Shown: positions 45,105-54,832, counted from the first letter of the stretch. The stretch is DNA of 64,000 nucleotides from Liminaster sp964567855 (GCA_964567855.1 CAZMOE010000010.1:13566-77565); one strand, 5' to 3'. Made by a program: numbers and translations. Notes: a model not told the origin generated them from the sequence alone.

Positions 45105-48100
45105 ATGAAAAATATGCTGTTTAAATATAGTCTTTGCTGTTTGGCTTTGGCCGGCGGAGTGGCCATGGCCCAGCAGCCGGTAGCAGCCGGGACAGAGAAG
45201 AAGGCCAGTGCCGGCAAATATAATCTCAGCGGTATTATTTATGACGAGACTAATAAACCGGTGGCTGATGCTATTCTTACCACAGCCGGACATAAGGTTG
45301 TTCGTACCGATGAATTCGGACACTTTGAATTGACCGGGTTACAGGAATGGGCCAATGTGAAAGTTTCTGCTGACGGTTATTATTCCAAAGATATTCGTGT
45401 TACCCGCGATGCCGAGGGTCTGTTGGTTTACCTTATCAATAAGAATGTTCCCGATTATACGGAGACAAAGGTCTTGCCCGGAGAGGTCGTGGAAGGTGTA
45501 GTTATCGCCACTTCGTCTTCTCATATTCAGAAGAAAGATTTTGGTCTTGGTGCCGTGACATTAGATAAGGCCCTGCAGGGCAAGATGGGCGGTCTGCAGG
45601 TGGTTCAGAAGAGCGGTATGACGGGCGAGGGTGCTTATCTTGCCGTGCGTGGTATCCGTTCTCTGGCTGCCGAGAATACTCCGTTGATTGTTATTAACGG
45701 CGTGCCGTTTATGCCGGATAATAACGAATCTTCTTTGGTGTCGGGCTATTCTCGTTCCATTTTTCAGTCTATCAATCCTCAGGACATCGCCAACGTCACT
45801 TTGTTGAAAGGTGCCGAGGCTGCGGCCTACGGATCTCTGGGTTCCAACGGCGTTCTGATGATCGAGACCGACGGGGCCAAGTCCGACGATCTGAATACCA
45901 AGATCACCTTTGCCGGTTCGGTCGGCATGAACTGGAATAACCAGCGTCTCCCGCTGATGAATTCCGCTCAGTACAAGACCTATCTGTCAGACATTGGTAT
46001 GGATTATTACAAGAACGATATGGGTGCTTTCTTCGGCGAATTTCCTTTCCTTGGCGATCCGAATGCCAACAATGCCCAACTTTATCGTTTCAATACTAAC
46101 TGGCAGGATGAGATCTACCGCAGCAGTATGACCCATGACTATCTTTTCCGTGTGGAAGGTGGTGATGCTATTGCTAAGTATGACATTTCTCTGGGTTATA
46201 CCGGTGATCAGGGAACCCTTAAAAATACGAAGAGCGATCGCTATCATGCGCAGATCAACGCCAATGTTTTGGTGAGCAAGCAGTTCGAGATCACAGCCTC
46301 TGTCAACCTGGCCTATCTCAACGGTCAATATCAGGAACAGGGCTATACTTATGAGACGAACCCTTTGCTGGCCGCTTACCGTCGATCACCTCTGTTGAAT
46401 CCCTACAAGACCAATAATGTCCCGGAGGCTGATGGTTCCTATCGTTTGCTGGATACTTATTCAAGCTACTATTTCGGTTCCAGTCAGAACACCGATTTCA
46501 TTGTCAGCAACCCGCTTGCAGTTGTCAATGGAGTGGAGGCTTCGATTCGTCAATATGATGTCAATACCAAGATTCAGTTGACTTACAAGCCGACCAATGA
46601 CCTTTCTTTCAATGCCATCGTGGGACTTTACAGCAACTATGACAAGGAAAAGAATTTTATCCCCGGTATCGACAACGGTGACATTGTTCCGCTTTTCGAT
46701 CAGTACGGCAAGGCAGATAATACGTTGCGAGTAGGAGAGGGTACGGTGTTCAATATGTATTACGGTGCTACCGCACAATATCATAAACTCTTCAACCGTC
46801 GTCACGATTTGTCCGTGAAGGCCGGTTATCAAGTGCTTATGACCAAGAATGAGTATGATATGGCTTCGGGCCGCAATACCCCTAACGATTTTTATCAGAC
46901 TATGGGTGATGTCAACAGCATCGGCCGCAATTTCTCCGGTTACAACAATGTCTGGAACTGGATGGGCGGTTATGTCGCTGCGGATTATACGTTCGGCAAC
47001 CTCTTCCGTGCCGGCGCGGTCGGTTCTGTCGACGGGGCATCGTCAACCGGAAAAGATGTGACGCGCGCCAACTTCTTCCCGGCTGCCCATGCCACGATTA
47101 TGCTGGCTAACTGGAGCGGGCTGGACCGTCTGGACTGGCTGAACAAGTTGGATGTCTATGCGGACTACAGCATAACCGGCAACAGCCGTTATTCATCCAA
47201 GCTGGGACAGTACTACTATACCAGCAAGCCCTACATGAGCGTAGCCGGTATCATTCGTGCCAATGTGCCCAATACGAAGTTGAAAGTCGAGACCGATAAG
47301 ACCGTGAATGCCGGTTTGGATATGTCATTCTTCCGCCACCGTTTCAACGTAAAGGCCGGATTCTATCAGACCGAGGCTGAAGACGTGCTGATGCTGAGCA
47401 CCAAGTCTTCTGCTATGGGTACCTCGCCTTATTATAATAATGATGCGGCTATCCGCAGCCGCGGTCTGGAAATTTCCGCACAGTTGGCCTTGGTTTCTAC
47501 TCGAGACTTCCGCTGGATGGTAGGCGCCAATGTGACGACTCTCGAAAACGAGGTGACCTCTTTGGGCAATGTCAATGAATATATTTCTACATTGAGTGAC
47601 GGAGGTGAAATCATTACCCGTGTCGGAGAAAATCCGTATGCATTCTATGGCTACAAGACGGCCGGAGTTTATTCCACTACGGAAGAAGCGGCTACTGCCG
47701 GACTTAAGAACCGTAACAATGTAGCTTATCAGGCCGGTGACGTCCGTTATGTGGATCTGAATAACGATGGTATTATCAACGACAAAGATAAGGTCGTACT
47801 CGGTTCCGCTACGCCGGATTTGTTCGGTAGCGTTTATACTTCATTGGAATATAAGGGCTGGGCTCTTGATCTCGATTTCGTATTCTCTAAAGGCAATAAG
47901 GCATATAATGCCATGCGCCGTATTACGGAATCTTCTTCAGACTTCTCCAATCAAAGTGTTTCCGTTATGCGCCGTTGGCAGAACGAAGGCGACATCACCG
48001 ATATGCCTCGCGCTACTTTCGGTGACGTTGTCGGCAACAATGATTTTTCCGACCGTTTTGTTGAAGATGCCTCCTACTTCAAGTTGCGTGACATCACACT

Positions 48101-48305
48101 CAGTTATACATTCAACAAGAAGGTCCTGAAACTTATTCAGGGCGGAACAATCTATGTATCCGGTCAGAATCTGCTTTGCTTTACTGACTATCTGGGTATG
48201 GATCCGGAATATTCTTATTCCAACAGCACGCTGATGCAGGGTGTGGACTATGGAAAGGTAGCACTGCCCAAGTCTGTCAAGATAGGTGTGAATCTGAAGT
48301 TCTAA
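45105..48305 (+). CDS. SusC-family TonB-dependent glycan transporter (second)
   Basis: A 1066-residue outer-membrane transporter. Signal peptide ending VAMAQQ, a carboxypeptidase-D-like domain (about 38-110, with ISGIIYDE-type start LSGIIYDETNKPVADAILTT), a possible TonB box near GEVVEGVVIA (about 126-135), the plug (ALQGKMGGLQVVQKSGMTG, YLAVRGIRSLAAENTPLIVI, NVTLLKGAEAAAYGSLGSNG) and the barrel ending VKIGVNLKF. It is clearly divergent from the first SusC in the plug and N-terminus, so the two probably import different oligosaccharides. Its SusD partner is 34 bp downstream. Confidence 0.94.
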   Translation: MKNMLFKYSLCCLALAGGVAMAQQPVAAGTEKKASAGKYNLSGIIYDETNKPVADAILTTAGHKVVRTDEFGHFELTGLQEWANVKVSADGYYSKDIRVTRDAEGLLVYLINKNVPDYTETKVLPGEVVEGVVIATSSSHIQKKDFGLGAVTLDKALQGKMGGLQVVQKSGMTGEGAYLAVRGIRSLAAENTPLIVINGVPFMPDNNESSLVSGYSRSIFQSINPQDIANVTLLKGAEAAAYGSLGSNGVLMIETDGAKSDDLNTKITFAGSVGMNWNNQRLPLMNSAQYKTYLSDIGMDYYKNDMGAFFGEFPFLGDPNANNAQLYRFNTNWQDEIYRSSMTHDYLFRVEGGDAIAKYDISLGYTGDQGTLKNTKSDRYHAQINANVLVSKQFEITASVNLAYLNGQYQEQGYTYETNPLLAAYRRSPLLNPYKTNNVPEADGSYRLLDTYSSYYFGSSQNTDFIVSNPLAVVNGVEASIRQYDVNTKIQLTYKPTNDLSFNAIVGLYSNYDKEKNFIPGIDNGDIVPLFDQYGKADNTLRVGEGTVFNMYYGATAQYHKLFNRRHDLSVKAGYQVLMTKNEYDMASGRNTPNDFYQTMGDVNSIGRNFSGYNNVWNWMGGYVAADYTFGNLFRAGAVGSVDGASSTGKDVTRANFFPAAHATIMLANWSGLDRLDWLNKLDVYADYSITGNSRYSSKLGQYYYTSKPYMSVAGIIRANVPNTKLKVETDKTVNAGLDMSFFRHRFNVKAGFYQTEAEDVLMLSTKSSAMGTSPYYNNDAAIRSRGLEISAQLALVSTRDFRWMVGANVTTLENEVTSLGNVNEYISTLSDGGEIITRVGENPYAFYGYKTAGVYSTTEEAATAGLKNRNNVAYQAGDVRYVDLNNDGIINDKDKVVLGSATPDLFGSVYTSLEYKGWALDLDFVFSKGNKAYNAMRRITESSSDFSNQSVSVMRRWQNEGDITDMPRATFGDVVGNNDFSDRFVEDASYFKLRDITLSYTFNKKVLKLIQGGTIYVSGQNLLCFTDYLGMDPEYSYSNSTLMQGVDYGKVALPKSVKIGVNLKF

Positions 48306-48339
48306 AATTTTCCATGCTTATCATTCAAATATAAAGAAT

Positions 48340-50103
48340 ATGAAAAGATATTTTAAATATATATTGACCGTAGCGGCCGCAGCAAGTACGCTGACCGCCT
48401 GCGACGATTTCTTCGATCCGGAAACCGACGATACTCTGGACGGAGACAAGTATATGTCTTCATTGACCGAAATGTACACTGGTGCTCTCGGTATCTATTC
48501 CAAGATGCAGGCCATCGGTGACAAATCGATCTATCTGACTGATACGCGAGGTGAGCTCCTGGAACCCTCCGAGCGTTCCATCGGCGACCTGATCGCTCTT
48601 TATAATTACGAGGACGATCTTTCGGGTAATGAATATGCCGATCCGGCCGGCTATTACGACGTGGTTATCGCCTGCAACGACTATTTGCAGAACATTTTGG
48701 ATTTCAAGAAAGAATATCCGGAGCTTGTGGCCGAAAGTCCTTATTATGAAGGGTTGATCAGTATGGCCCTCCGCATCAAGGTGTGGGCCTATCTGACCAT
48801 GGCCGAAATTTACGGCCAGACGCTTTGGTTCGATGATCCGATTTATAAAATTACAGATTTGTCAGATAGCAATACATACCAGTTGCTTACTCTGGACGGT
48901 ACCGTAGACAAATGTATCGATGTTCTTGTCAACGGTTACAAGGGCTACCGTGCCGATCTTTCTTTTTCTTGGAAAGATTATCTGGATCCTGAGACCGCTT
49001 TGGCCAACAGTACTTACCGCTATTGGGATATGATGACACCGCCTTACGGTGGTCTTTTGAGTCGTCTGTATCTTTGGAAAGGTGCGGCTTTGGATGCTGC
49101 TGGGGCACATGAGGCTGCTGTTCCTTATTATAAAACGGTTGCAGATACTTTGCTGAGTGCCATCAATTATCAGTTTGCCACGACCGGTAACAGCAGTAAT
49201 CCTCAGTACTATTCTCGTTCTACTGCAACTCCTGGTAACTATGGCAGTTATTGGGACAATAGCGGTAAGGACCCGTATGCCCGTACCGTGATCGGGGTAA
49301 TCACTTATAACTATCTGAACAATCAGACCAACCGGCTCCTTCATCATTTCAGCAACGAGTATCCGAACGCCTATCTGCTGCGTCCGGCAGAAATAGGACG
49401 TCAGCGCTGGGAAGATGATGAGTTCAATCCTGGTGCTTCCGCAGCCAACGAGAAACGTGGGGGCGTGGTATGTAAGCAGAATAACGGTGTGTGGTATTTG
49501 GGTAAATATCGTCCTGTGGGAAGTACCCGTCGTGTTAATCCGTATGAGGATGATGTATGTATTTATACCTTCCGTTCTGAAGATTATCTGTTCATGTTGA
49601 CCGAAGCACTGAATGCGCTGGGCCGTTATGTCGTAGCCGACGGTGTTTTGAATCAGGGTATCTTTAACCGTACGACGGAATTGGACAGCATCACCAATCA
49701 CCGCGATTCCTGCAGTGTGGCTTTGATTCAGGAATGGGACGGATTCAACACCGATTGGACCTCTAACCCGAGCTGGGGAACGGCAAAATATCCTTATGTC
49801 GGTATTCGCGGTTGTATGACTTTGGCCTCTCGAGTTTTGAAAACCGAACAGACTGAGGAAGCCCGTCAGTATAATGACAGTTTGCTGGCCAATGAATATG
49901 TTCTTGAATTCTCCGCCGAAGGAAAGATTTATCCGGCATTGATTCGTTTTGCGAAACGTTACAATGATCCGACTTTCATTACCGACCGTGTTACTCCGAA
50001 ATATGGAGAGAAAGCAGCGATGATTGAAAGCAAGATCTTGAGCAATAATCCGACGACCGGTCTTCCGGGTTATTTCGTACCGTGGGATTTGAAGGTCAAG
50101 TAA
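48340..50103 (+). CDS. SusD/RagB-family glycan-binding lipoprotein (second)
   Basis: A 587-residue surface lipoprotein with signal peptide ending TLTAC followed by DDFFDPETDD. SusD-type helical segments include ALRIKVWAYLTMAEIYGQTLWF, GGLLSRLYLWKGAALDAAGA, DYLFMLTEALNAL and YVLEFSAEGKIYPALIRFAKRY. It is the last gene of the string and is followed by a long, near-perfect hairpin. It pairs with the second SusC and differs clearly from the first SusD. Confidence 0.92.
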   Translation: MKRYFKYILTVAAAASTLTACDDFFDPETDDTLDGDKYMSSLTEMYTGALGIYSKMQAIGDKSIYLTDTRGELLEPSERSIGDLIALYNYEDDLSGNEYADPAGYYDVVIACNDYLQNILDFKKEYPELVAESPYYEGLISMALRIKVWAYLTMAEIYGQTLWFDDPIYKITDLSDSNTYQLLTLDGTVDKCIDVLVNGYKGYRADLSFSWKDYLDPETALANSTYRYWDMMTPPYGGLLSRLYLWKGAALDAAGAHEAAVPYYKTVADTLLSAINYQFATTGNSSNPQYYSRSTATPGNYGSYWDNSGKDPYARTVIGVITYNYLNNQTNRLLHHFSNEYPNAYLLRPAEIGRQRWEDDEFNPGASAANEKRGGVVCKQNNGVWYLGKYRPVGSTRRVNPYEDDVCIYTFRSEDYLFMLTEALNALGRYVVADGVLNQGIFNRTTELDSITNHRDSCSVALIQEWDGFNTDWTSNPSWGTAKYPYVGIRGCMTLASRVLKTEQTEEARQYNDSLLANEYVLEFSAEGKIYPALIRFAKRYNDPTFITDRVTPKYGEKAAMIESKILSNNPTTGLPGYFVPWDLKVK

Positions 50104-50181
50104 GTAGAAGTATATAGTCGGCATGTCGCGGACGGGCAACGGTTTTCCGTGTTGATCCTGTTCTGCGACAGGGCCGGGTGG

Positions 50182-50224
50182 AAACGAGGGTGTGACTAAT
50201 ATTTAATATGTCATACCCTCGTTT
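50182..50224 (+). terminator. Long hairpin at the end of the SusCD string
   Basis: A 15-bp stem with one G-T pair: AAACGAGGGTGTGAC at 50182-50196 with GTCATACCCTCGTTT at 50210-50224. The T run is short, but the position 80 bp after the last gene suggests transcript termination. Confidence 0.7.
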
Positions 50225-50501
50225 GATATGTAAGAATGGGCGGGGACATCTGATGCTAAGAATGCGGTCGACGGGAGCTTTCTTTTATATGTGGATTAGC
50301 TTGGATGTCGATAGCAATGAGGTAGATTTTCCAATCTTGCACACCGTCGTTTTTATCAGATAAGGAGTGGGTGCGTTGATAAAAAAGGGTCTCAAGGGAA
50401 CAGAGATATAATGTCGGTTGCATGGATACGGCAGGTCCGGTTTTCAACATTGAATTATGGAGAACATATATTCATGAAAATGGACATGTTCCCCCGCCAA
50501 C

Positions 50502-50527
50502 TAAGCCGGCTTAAATGACCAATTAAG
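50502..50527. repeat. 26-bp repeat, copy 1
   Basis: Starts TAAGCCGGCTTAAATG and ends CCAATTAAG. It matches 63784-63809 at 21 of 26 positions, all five differences being transitions. The first part is palindromic in both copies (AAGCCGGCTT here, TTAAGTCAACTTAA in the other). Confidence 0.6.
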
Positions 50528-50550
50528 AATGGCATGACCGCAACGAACTG

Positions 50551-51013
50551 GATAATCTTACTCCTGAACCTTATTCATTCTATGTGATGGCCAAGGCCTA
50601 TGCGGATTTGAAGGTTCTGTTTGCATTTCTTGATGCAGAGGTATTCTGAGTCTCCCGACCGAAGAAAAATATGTAGTTCGCAACCATTGAACGGCTGGAG
50701 ATTCCAAACGACAGCCAAGTGTATTGGATGACTCACGCATCAAGGTCACAGGCCCAAAATCAAGCGAGTTATATCCAGAGGATATGCATTTTGTCAGATT
50801 GTATGATCCTGATAATACTGATATTGTTTCCTACACCAGCCCTTACTCGATTACAGAAGTGGCATCCCTAATTAGAATCTTATCTTTGGAAAGAAGCGAT
50901 TTACGAGCTTTGATTACAAAAACAGATTCATCAATCATTTCAGATCAAAATGTCAGAGCCACCCTTTATTTGATTATATTTAAACCAACGCGATTTTTAT
51001 CGCACCAGTAGTA
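50551..51013 (+). pseudogene. Degenerate IS4-like transposase remnant
   Basis: Conceptual translation from 50551 gives EPYSFYVMAKAYADLKVLFA, then VSRPKKNM and TIERLEIP in the same frame, broken by TGA at 50647-50649 and TAG at 50674-50676. After a frameshift near 50705-50725 the homology resumes as DSRIKVTGPKSSELYPEDMH and VRLYDPDNTD. This order matches the C-terminal half of IS4-family DDE transposases in Bacteroidota (AFYVMDRAY-type motif around the second catalytic Asp, FVSRPK, TGPKS-x-x-YPE, V-x-x-YD). The N-terminal half and the rest of the C-terminus are missing. The remnant ends in the 37-bp sequence at 50977-51013, probably its terminal repeat. It is not functional. Confidence 0.6.
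50977..51013. repeat. 37-bp repeat, copy 1 (probable IS end)
   Basis: Begins TATTTAAACCAACGCG and ends TCGCACCAGTAGTA. The same 37 bp with a single A-to-G difference occurs at 61210-61246 in the same orientation. Its place at the end of a transposase remnant suggests a transposon terminal inverted repeat. Confidence 0.75.
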
Positions 51014-51079
51014 GTCTGAGAAGTTGCTTGCTGTTTAGTGTAAGTTGAGATAGTGAAGATTAAGTTATGGAGAGAAATG

Positions 51080-51110
51080 TTGTGAGTTTCAGAAAAAATG
51101 AGTATATTTG
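51080..51110 (+). promoter_or_regulatory. Promoter of the SGNH esterase - AraC sensor pair
   Basis: TTG at 51080-51082 and TATATTTG at 51103-51110, 20 bp apart, match the Bacteroidota consensus. The esterase start is 100 bp downstream. It lies just outside the IS remnant. Confidence 0.6.
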
Positions 51111-51210
51111 TACATTGAAATATTCAACAGCTTAAATATGCACAGGTTTCATCTGGCAGATTATGGAGAACGCTCAGCGTGTCGATTGGCAATAACAACA
51201 AAATAAGGAT

Positions 51211-52383
51211 ATGAAAAGGTTAGTATTTTCTTTATTATCCTCCCTGTGCATCTTGGGAGGAATGGCTCAGGATGCTGGAAGATCGTGGACTGGAACATGG
51301 GCTACCGCAGTGGAATTTACAGGTCCTGGCGATATGCCTAAAGCAAGTCTTTCCGGACGGTCGCTTCGGGAGATAGTACAGGTGTCGATACCCGGCAAAA
51401 CATTGCGAATGCAGCTCAGCAATATTCATAGCAAGGGGCCAGTAGAGATAAAATCAGTATTCATTGCCAATGCTGCTGATTCTTGCGATATAGATGTAAA
51501 ATCTGCCAAATATCTTACTTTCAATGGTAAGAAATCTGTTACGATTGCTCCAGGTGAAGCGGTATATTGCGATGATTTAAAATATGACTTAAAGCCTCTG
51601 CAGAGATTGGCGATAACCATCAATTACGGAGATAATACCCCTGTCAATGCTTCTTCCCACAGAGGTTCTCGTACTACATCTTATATCATCAAGGGGGAAT
51701 CCAAACCCAAAACCAAGTTTACAGATGCTGAAAAATTAGACCATTGGTATAATATTTCATGTATTGATGTGCTCACTGACACACCGACCGAATGCATAGC
51801 CATCATAGGCAATTCGATAACCGACGGACGAGGAAGTACTACAAACTTGCAGAACCGCTGGCCGGATTTTCTTGCTAAGGCTCTTGATGGAAAAGTCGGG
51901 GTACTCAATCTCGGTATTGGTGGCAATGCCGTCGTAAGCGGTGGACTCAGTGAACCGGCAGTAGTGCGTTTCGACCGGGATGTTCTTGGACAATCAGGTG
52001 TTACATCCGTTGTGATTTTTGAAGGCGTTAACGATATAGGTGGTCAACGACCCAATCATCAGGAGATCGTCAACAATATTATTGAGGCATACAGCACTTT
52101 CATTAAGAAGTGTAAGGATTCAGGGAAAAAGGTTTATCTTGCAACGATAACACCCTACAAAAACAGTTTCTATGAAAATCATTTCAGTGAAGCAGCGCGT
52201 CTTACTCTCAATGATTGGATTCGTGCGAACAAAGATGTAGACGGAGTGATAGATTTCGATGCAGCTGTCCAGGACCCTGCTAATCCGTCAGCCTTGCGTC
52301 TGGAATATTCTGACGACTGGCTGCATCTGAATCCTGCAGGCTATGAGGCCATGGGGAAATTTGCGGCAGAAGCCATAAAATGA
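51211..52383 (+). CDS. Secreted SGNH/GDSL-family esterase
   Basis: A 390-residue secreted hydrolase. A signal peptide ends GGMAQ. An N-terminal beta domain (about 22-185) precedes an SGNH hydrolase domain: block I IIGNSITDG with catalytic Ser202, block II GIGGN with the oxyanion Gly, block III EGVNDIGG with Asn, and block V DDWLHLNPAGY with Asp369 and His372. Such enzymes remove acetyl or other ester groups from plant polysaccharides or their fragments. In this island of xylan-type enzymes an acetylxylan or glucuronoyl-side-chain esterase role is plausible but not shown. It begins a two-gene unit with the AraC sensor gene 25 bp downstream. Confidence 0.88.
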   Translation: MKRLVFSLLSSLCILGGMAQDAGRSWTGTWATAVEFTGPGDMPKASLSGRSLREIVQVSIPGKTLRMQLSNIHSKGPVEIKSVFIANAADSCDIDVKSAKYLTFNGKKSVTIAPGEAVYCDDLKYDLKPLQRLAITINYGDNTPVNASSHRGSRTTSYIIKGESKPKTKFTDAEKLDHWYNISCIDVLTDTPTECIAIIGNSITDGRGSTTNLQNRWPDFLAKALDGKVGVLNLGIGGNAVVSGGLSEPAVVRFDRDVLGQSGVTSVVIFEGVNDIGGQRPNHQEIVNNIIEAYSTFIKKCKDSGKKVYLATITPYKNSFYENHFSEAARLTLNDWIRANKDVDGVIDFDAAVQDPANPSALRLEYSDDWLHLNPAGYEAMGKFAAEAIK

Positions 52384-52408
52384 ATAAAGTGATTGAATAC
52401 AGAACACT

Positions 52409-54832
52409 ATGAAGAGTTATGAAGATGGGTTGCTGAAGATGAATTATTGTTGTAAGCTGATAGCATTTTTACTCTTTATCAGTTGTGTATTCTTAAATGC
52501 AAAGGCGTATGAAACAAAACGTTTCAGCGATTGCATTTTCAGCAATATGCAAAATGGTGATGGGCTGCTTGAACCTAAAGTGAAGTCTTTTCTTAAAGAC
52601 CATAAAGGATTCATGTGGTTTGTCACGCCTTCTACACTCCAAAGATTTGATGGCATAAAAATCGAGCGGTATGTGTTTGATGATGGTGTCAAGCACTCCC
52701 TTAATTGTATTACGGAGACTTCTGATGGAAATATTCTTGCGGGAGGAGGTATGGGCATTTGGCAAGTGGACGCAAAAAATAATACGCTAACTCGTTATGC
52801 ACCGAATTTGAACACAAAAATCCATGCTCTATCTGAATTCGGAGATAAATTGCTTGCGTGTGGGGAAGATGGGTTGTATTCAATCGAACGTTCGGGGAAG
52901 TATAAAAAAATATCTGACGTATCGTATATAAAAATTATAGTTGATCTTCCCAATCGGGCATATCTGCTTGCTACCGACGGTCTATTTTGTCTGACAGGAG
53001 ATAAGGTTGAACGCATTGGTAACATCGGTACCCAAGTAAAGTTCACCGGTATGTCAGATGCGGACCGTACTATCCTTATAGGTACGGATGGCAGTGGAAT
53101 TTACGGTTTTGATAAGATAACAAATTGTTTTCGTCCTTTATTCGAAGCAAACAACCAGAGCATTACAGTAATAGACAGCAACAAGGATAGAATCGTATTG
53201 GGCATAAAAGGTGGCGGAATTCAGATAATTGATAAAAATACAGGTCAGACCGAAGAAAGGCTCACCTCACATCCCGATGCAGAAGGTAAGCGGCTTTTGG
53301 ATGATAATGTAGCTTCGATAATGATAGACGATCTCGGAATCATTTGGATTGGCTACGACTCTTATGTGGGCGCTGACTATATACAATATCGTAACAAGTC
53401 CTTCCACCTTTTTAATGGGGGTGGGAAAATCCCTTATGAACTTGCTTACTATAAATGCGAAGTTAATGATACGAGTAAAAAGTTTGTTACTGCTAAAGGT
53501 ACATATATCTGTGATGCATTGGGAATTAGATTCTCGAATGATATTGCTGCCGATGAAATAGCCAATGGTGGAAACTTGGTCTGTGAGGATAGTGTGACTT
53601 TCAGTGGCAAAGACAATAAAGAACGGGATATGAAAGTGGTCAGGAAGAAAGATGCTTACGTTTTTGATGAAAAAATTGGCCATCAAAGAAGAATATGTAC
53701 TCCTGAAAATGATCATTTTCTTGGAATCAATATAGAGAAAATTTTACAGGATGCTAACAATAATTATTGGATCATCGGTTCTCGTGGAGTAATAAAGGTC
53801 AATCCGGAACTTACTACCTATACACTATTTTCAACAACCGAGGGATTGACAGAACCCTATGCATCAGACGGAATAATATATCGAGACACGCTTTGGGTAG
53901 TAACTCCACATGGAGTATATTTCATGGATATTAATGCGACTCCTGACACTTTTACTACTCGACTTATTGATATTAATATCAATGGTCTACCGGCATTTTC
54001 AAGGTTTGAAAAAATGATTTCAGAAGGAAAGGAACTGCGACTTAAGAAGAATGAAACCAACATAGAATTTAGTTTTGCCACACTTTCCTATGACAATCCA
54101 TATAAGATGCTGTACGAGTATAAGTTGGAGAAGGGGGGAGAAAACGCAATAGGAGGCAAAGAATATTGGACCACACTTAGAGGTATCAACCATGTGGAAT
54201 TCAAAAATCTTGAGCCTGGCAGATATACTTTTACCTTACGCAAGCAAATGGATAATTCCAGAGCCATCATAGTGAATTTTGAAATTGAAGGCAAATCATA
54301 TTTTTTATATTGGATGATTGCTGTTGTAATCCTTGCTTCAGTGGCCGGCTGTATCTGGATAATCCCTCGACAATCCAAGAAATCAGATGAAGAAGAGGCT
54401 ATACTTGCCATGTCTACATCTGAGGCAAACGAAAATCCTTATGCCTCGGAAGAAACTGCAGAGAAATATAAATATAATATTCTAAGCGATGAAGATGCAG
54501 AAGTGATAACGGCTCGACTTAAGGACTATATGGAAACTGGAAAGGAATATTTCAACCCAGACCTAAAGTTGAACGATGTAGCAAAGTCATTGGAAGTGAC
54601 GCCTCAAGTGCTATCTCAAACGTTGAATACCAAGATGAATATTCGCTTCAATGATTACGTCAACCAACTTCGGATCAATGCTTTTAAGGAGAAACTTGAA
54701 AAAGCGGATAAATCGAAGTTTACGTTGGAATCGCTTGCTTTACAATGTGGTTTTAACTCATATTCCACTTTCATAAGGGCATTCAAAAAGATTGAAGGTA
54801 TCACCCCCAACGACTATATCAAGAGCATTTAA
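52409..54832 (+). CDS. Transmembrane sensor-AraC regulator lacking kinase and receiver domains
   Basis: An 807-residue protein. A signal anchor lies at about residues 15-33. A periplasmic sensor with two-component-regulator propeller repeats follows (DHKGFMWFVTPSTLQRFDG, LLACGEDGLYSIE, LGIIWIGYDS), then a triple-tyrosine domain (about 530-630, ending GRYTFTLRKQMDN). One transmembrane helix is at about 632-652 (FLYWMIAVVILASVAGCIWI), and the cytoplasmic part is an acidic linker and an AraC-type DNA-binding domain (about 705-807, LNDVAKSLEVTPQVLSQTLN, LALQCGFNSYSTFIRAFK). Hybrid two-component systems of this order have the same sensor and output, but this protein has no histidine kinase or receiver between them. 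An ATG at 52439 is an alternative start. It probably controls the surrounding xylan-type genes. Confidence 0.87.
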   Translation: MKSYEDGLLKMNYCCKLIAFLLFISCVFLNAKAYETKRFSDCIFSNMQNGDGLLEPKVKSFLKDHKGFMWFVTPSTLQRFDGIKIERYVFDDGVKHSLNCITETSDGNILAGGGMGIWQVDAKNNTLTRYAPNLNTKIHALSEFGDKLLACGEDGLYSIERSGKYKKISDVSYIKIIVDLPNRAYLLATDGLFCLTGDKVERIGNIGTQVKFTGMSDADRTILIGTDGSGIYGFDKITNCFRPLFEANNQSITVIDSNKDRIVLGIKGGGIQIIDKNTGQTEERLTSHPDAEGKRLLDDNVASIMIDDLGIIWIGYDSYVGADYIQYRNKSFHLFNGGGKIPYELAYYKCEVNDTSKKFVTAKGTYICDALGIRFSNDIAADEIANGGNLVCEDSVTFSGKDNKERDMKVVRKKDAYVFDEKIGHQRRICTPENDHFLGINIEKILQDANNNYWIIGSRGVIKVNPELTTYTLFSTTEGLTEPYASDGIIYRDTLWVVTPHGVYFMDINATPDTFTTRLIDININGLPAFSRFEKMISEGKELRLKKNETNIEFSFATLSYDNPYKMLYEYKLEKGGENAIGGKEYWTTLRGINHVEFKNLEPGRYTFTLRKQMDNSRAIIVNFEIEGKSYFLYWMIAVVILASVAGCIWIIPRQSKKSDEEEAILAMSTSEANENPYASEETAEKYKYNILSDEDAEVITARLKDYMETGKEYFNPDLKLNDVAKSLEVTPQVLSQTLNTKMNIRFNDYVNQLRINAFKEKLEKADKSKFTLESLALQCGFNSYSTFIRAFKKIEGITPNDYIKSI

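Noticed and set aside
48862..50139. A 425-codon minus-strand frame opposite the second SusD gene
   Set aside because: Antisense shadow of a clear SusD gene with no domain or promoter of its own.
50350..50385. Inverted repeat TTTTTATCA / TGATAAAAA near GGTGCG as the lost left end of the IS remnant
   Set aside because: Some resemblance to the 37-bp end exists (GGTGCG followed by ATAAAAA), but the spacing differs by three bases and AT-rich sequence makes chance matches likely.
50724..51011. A 95-codon frame as an independent gene
   Set aside because: Its sequence continues, after a frameshift, the transposase-like translation from 50551, so it is part of a pseudogene.
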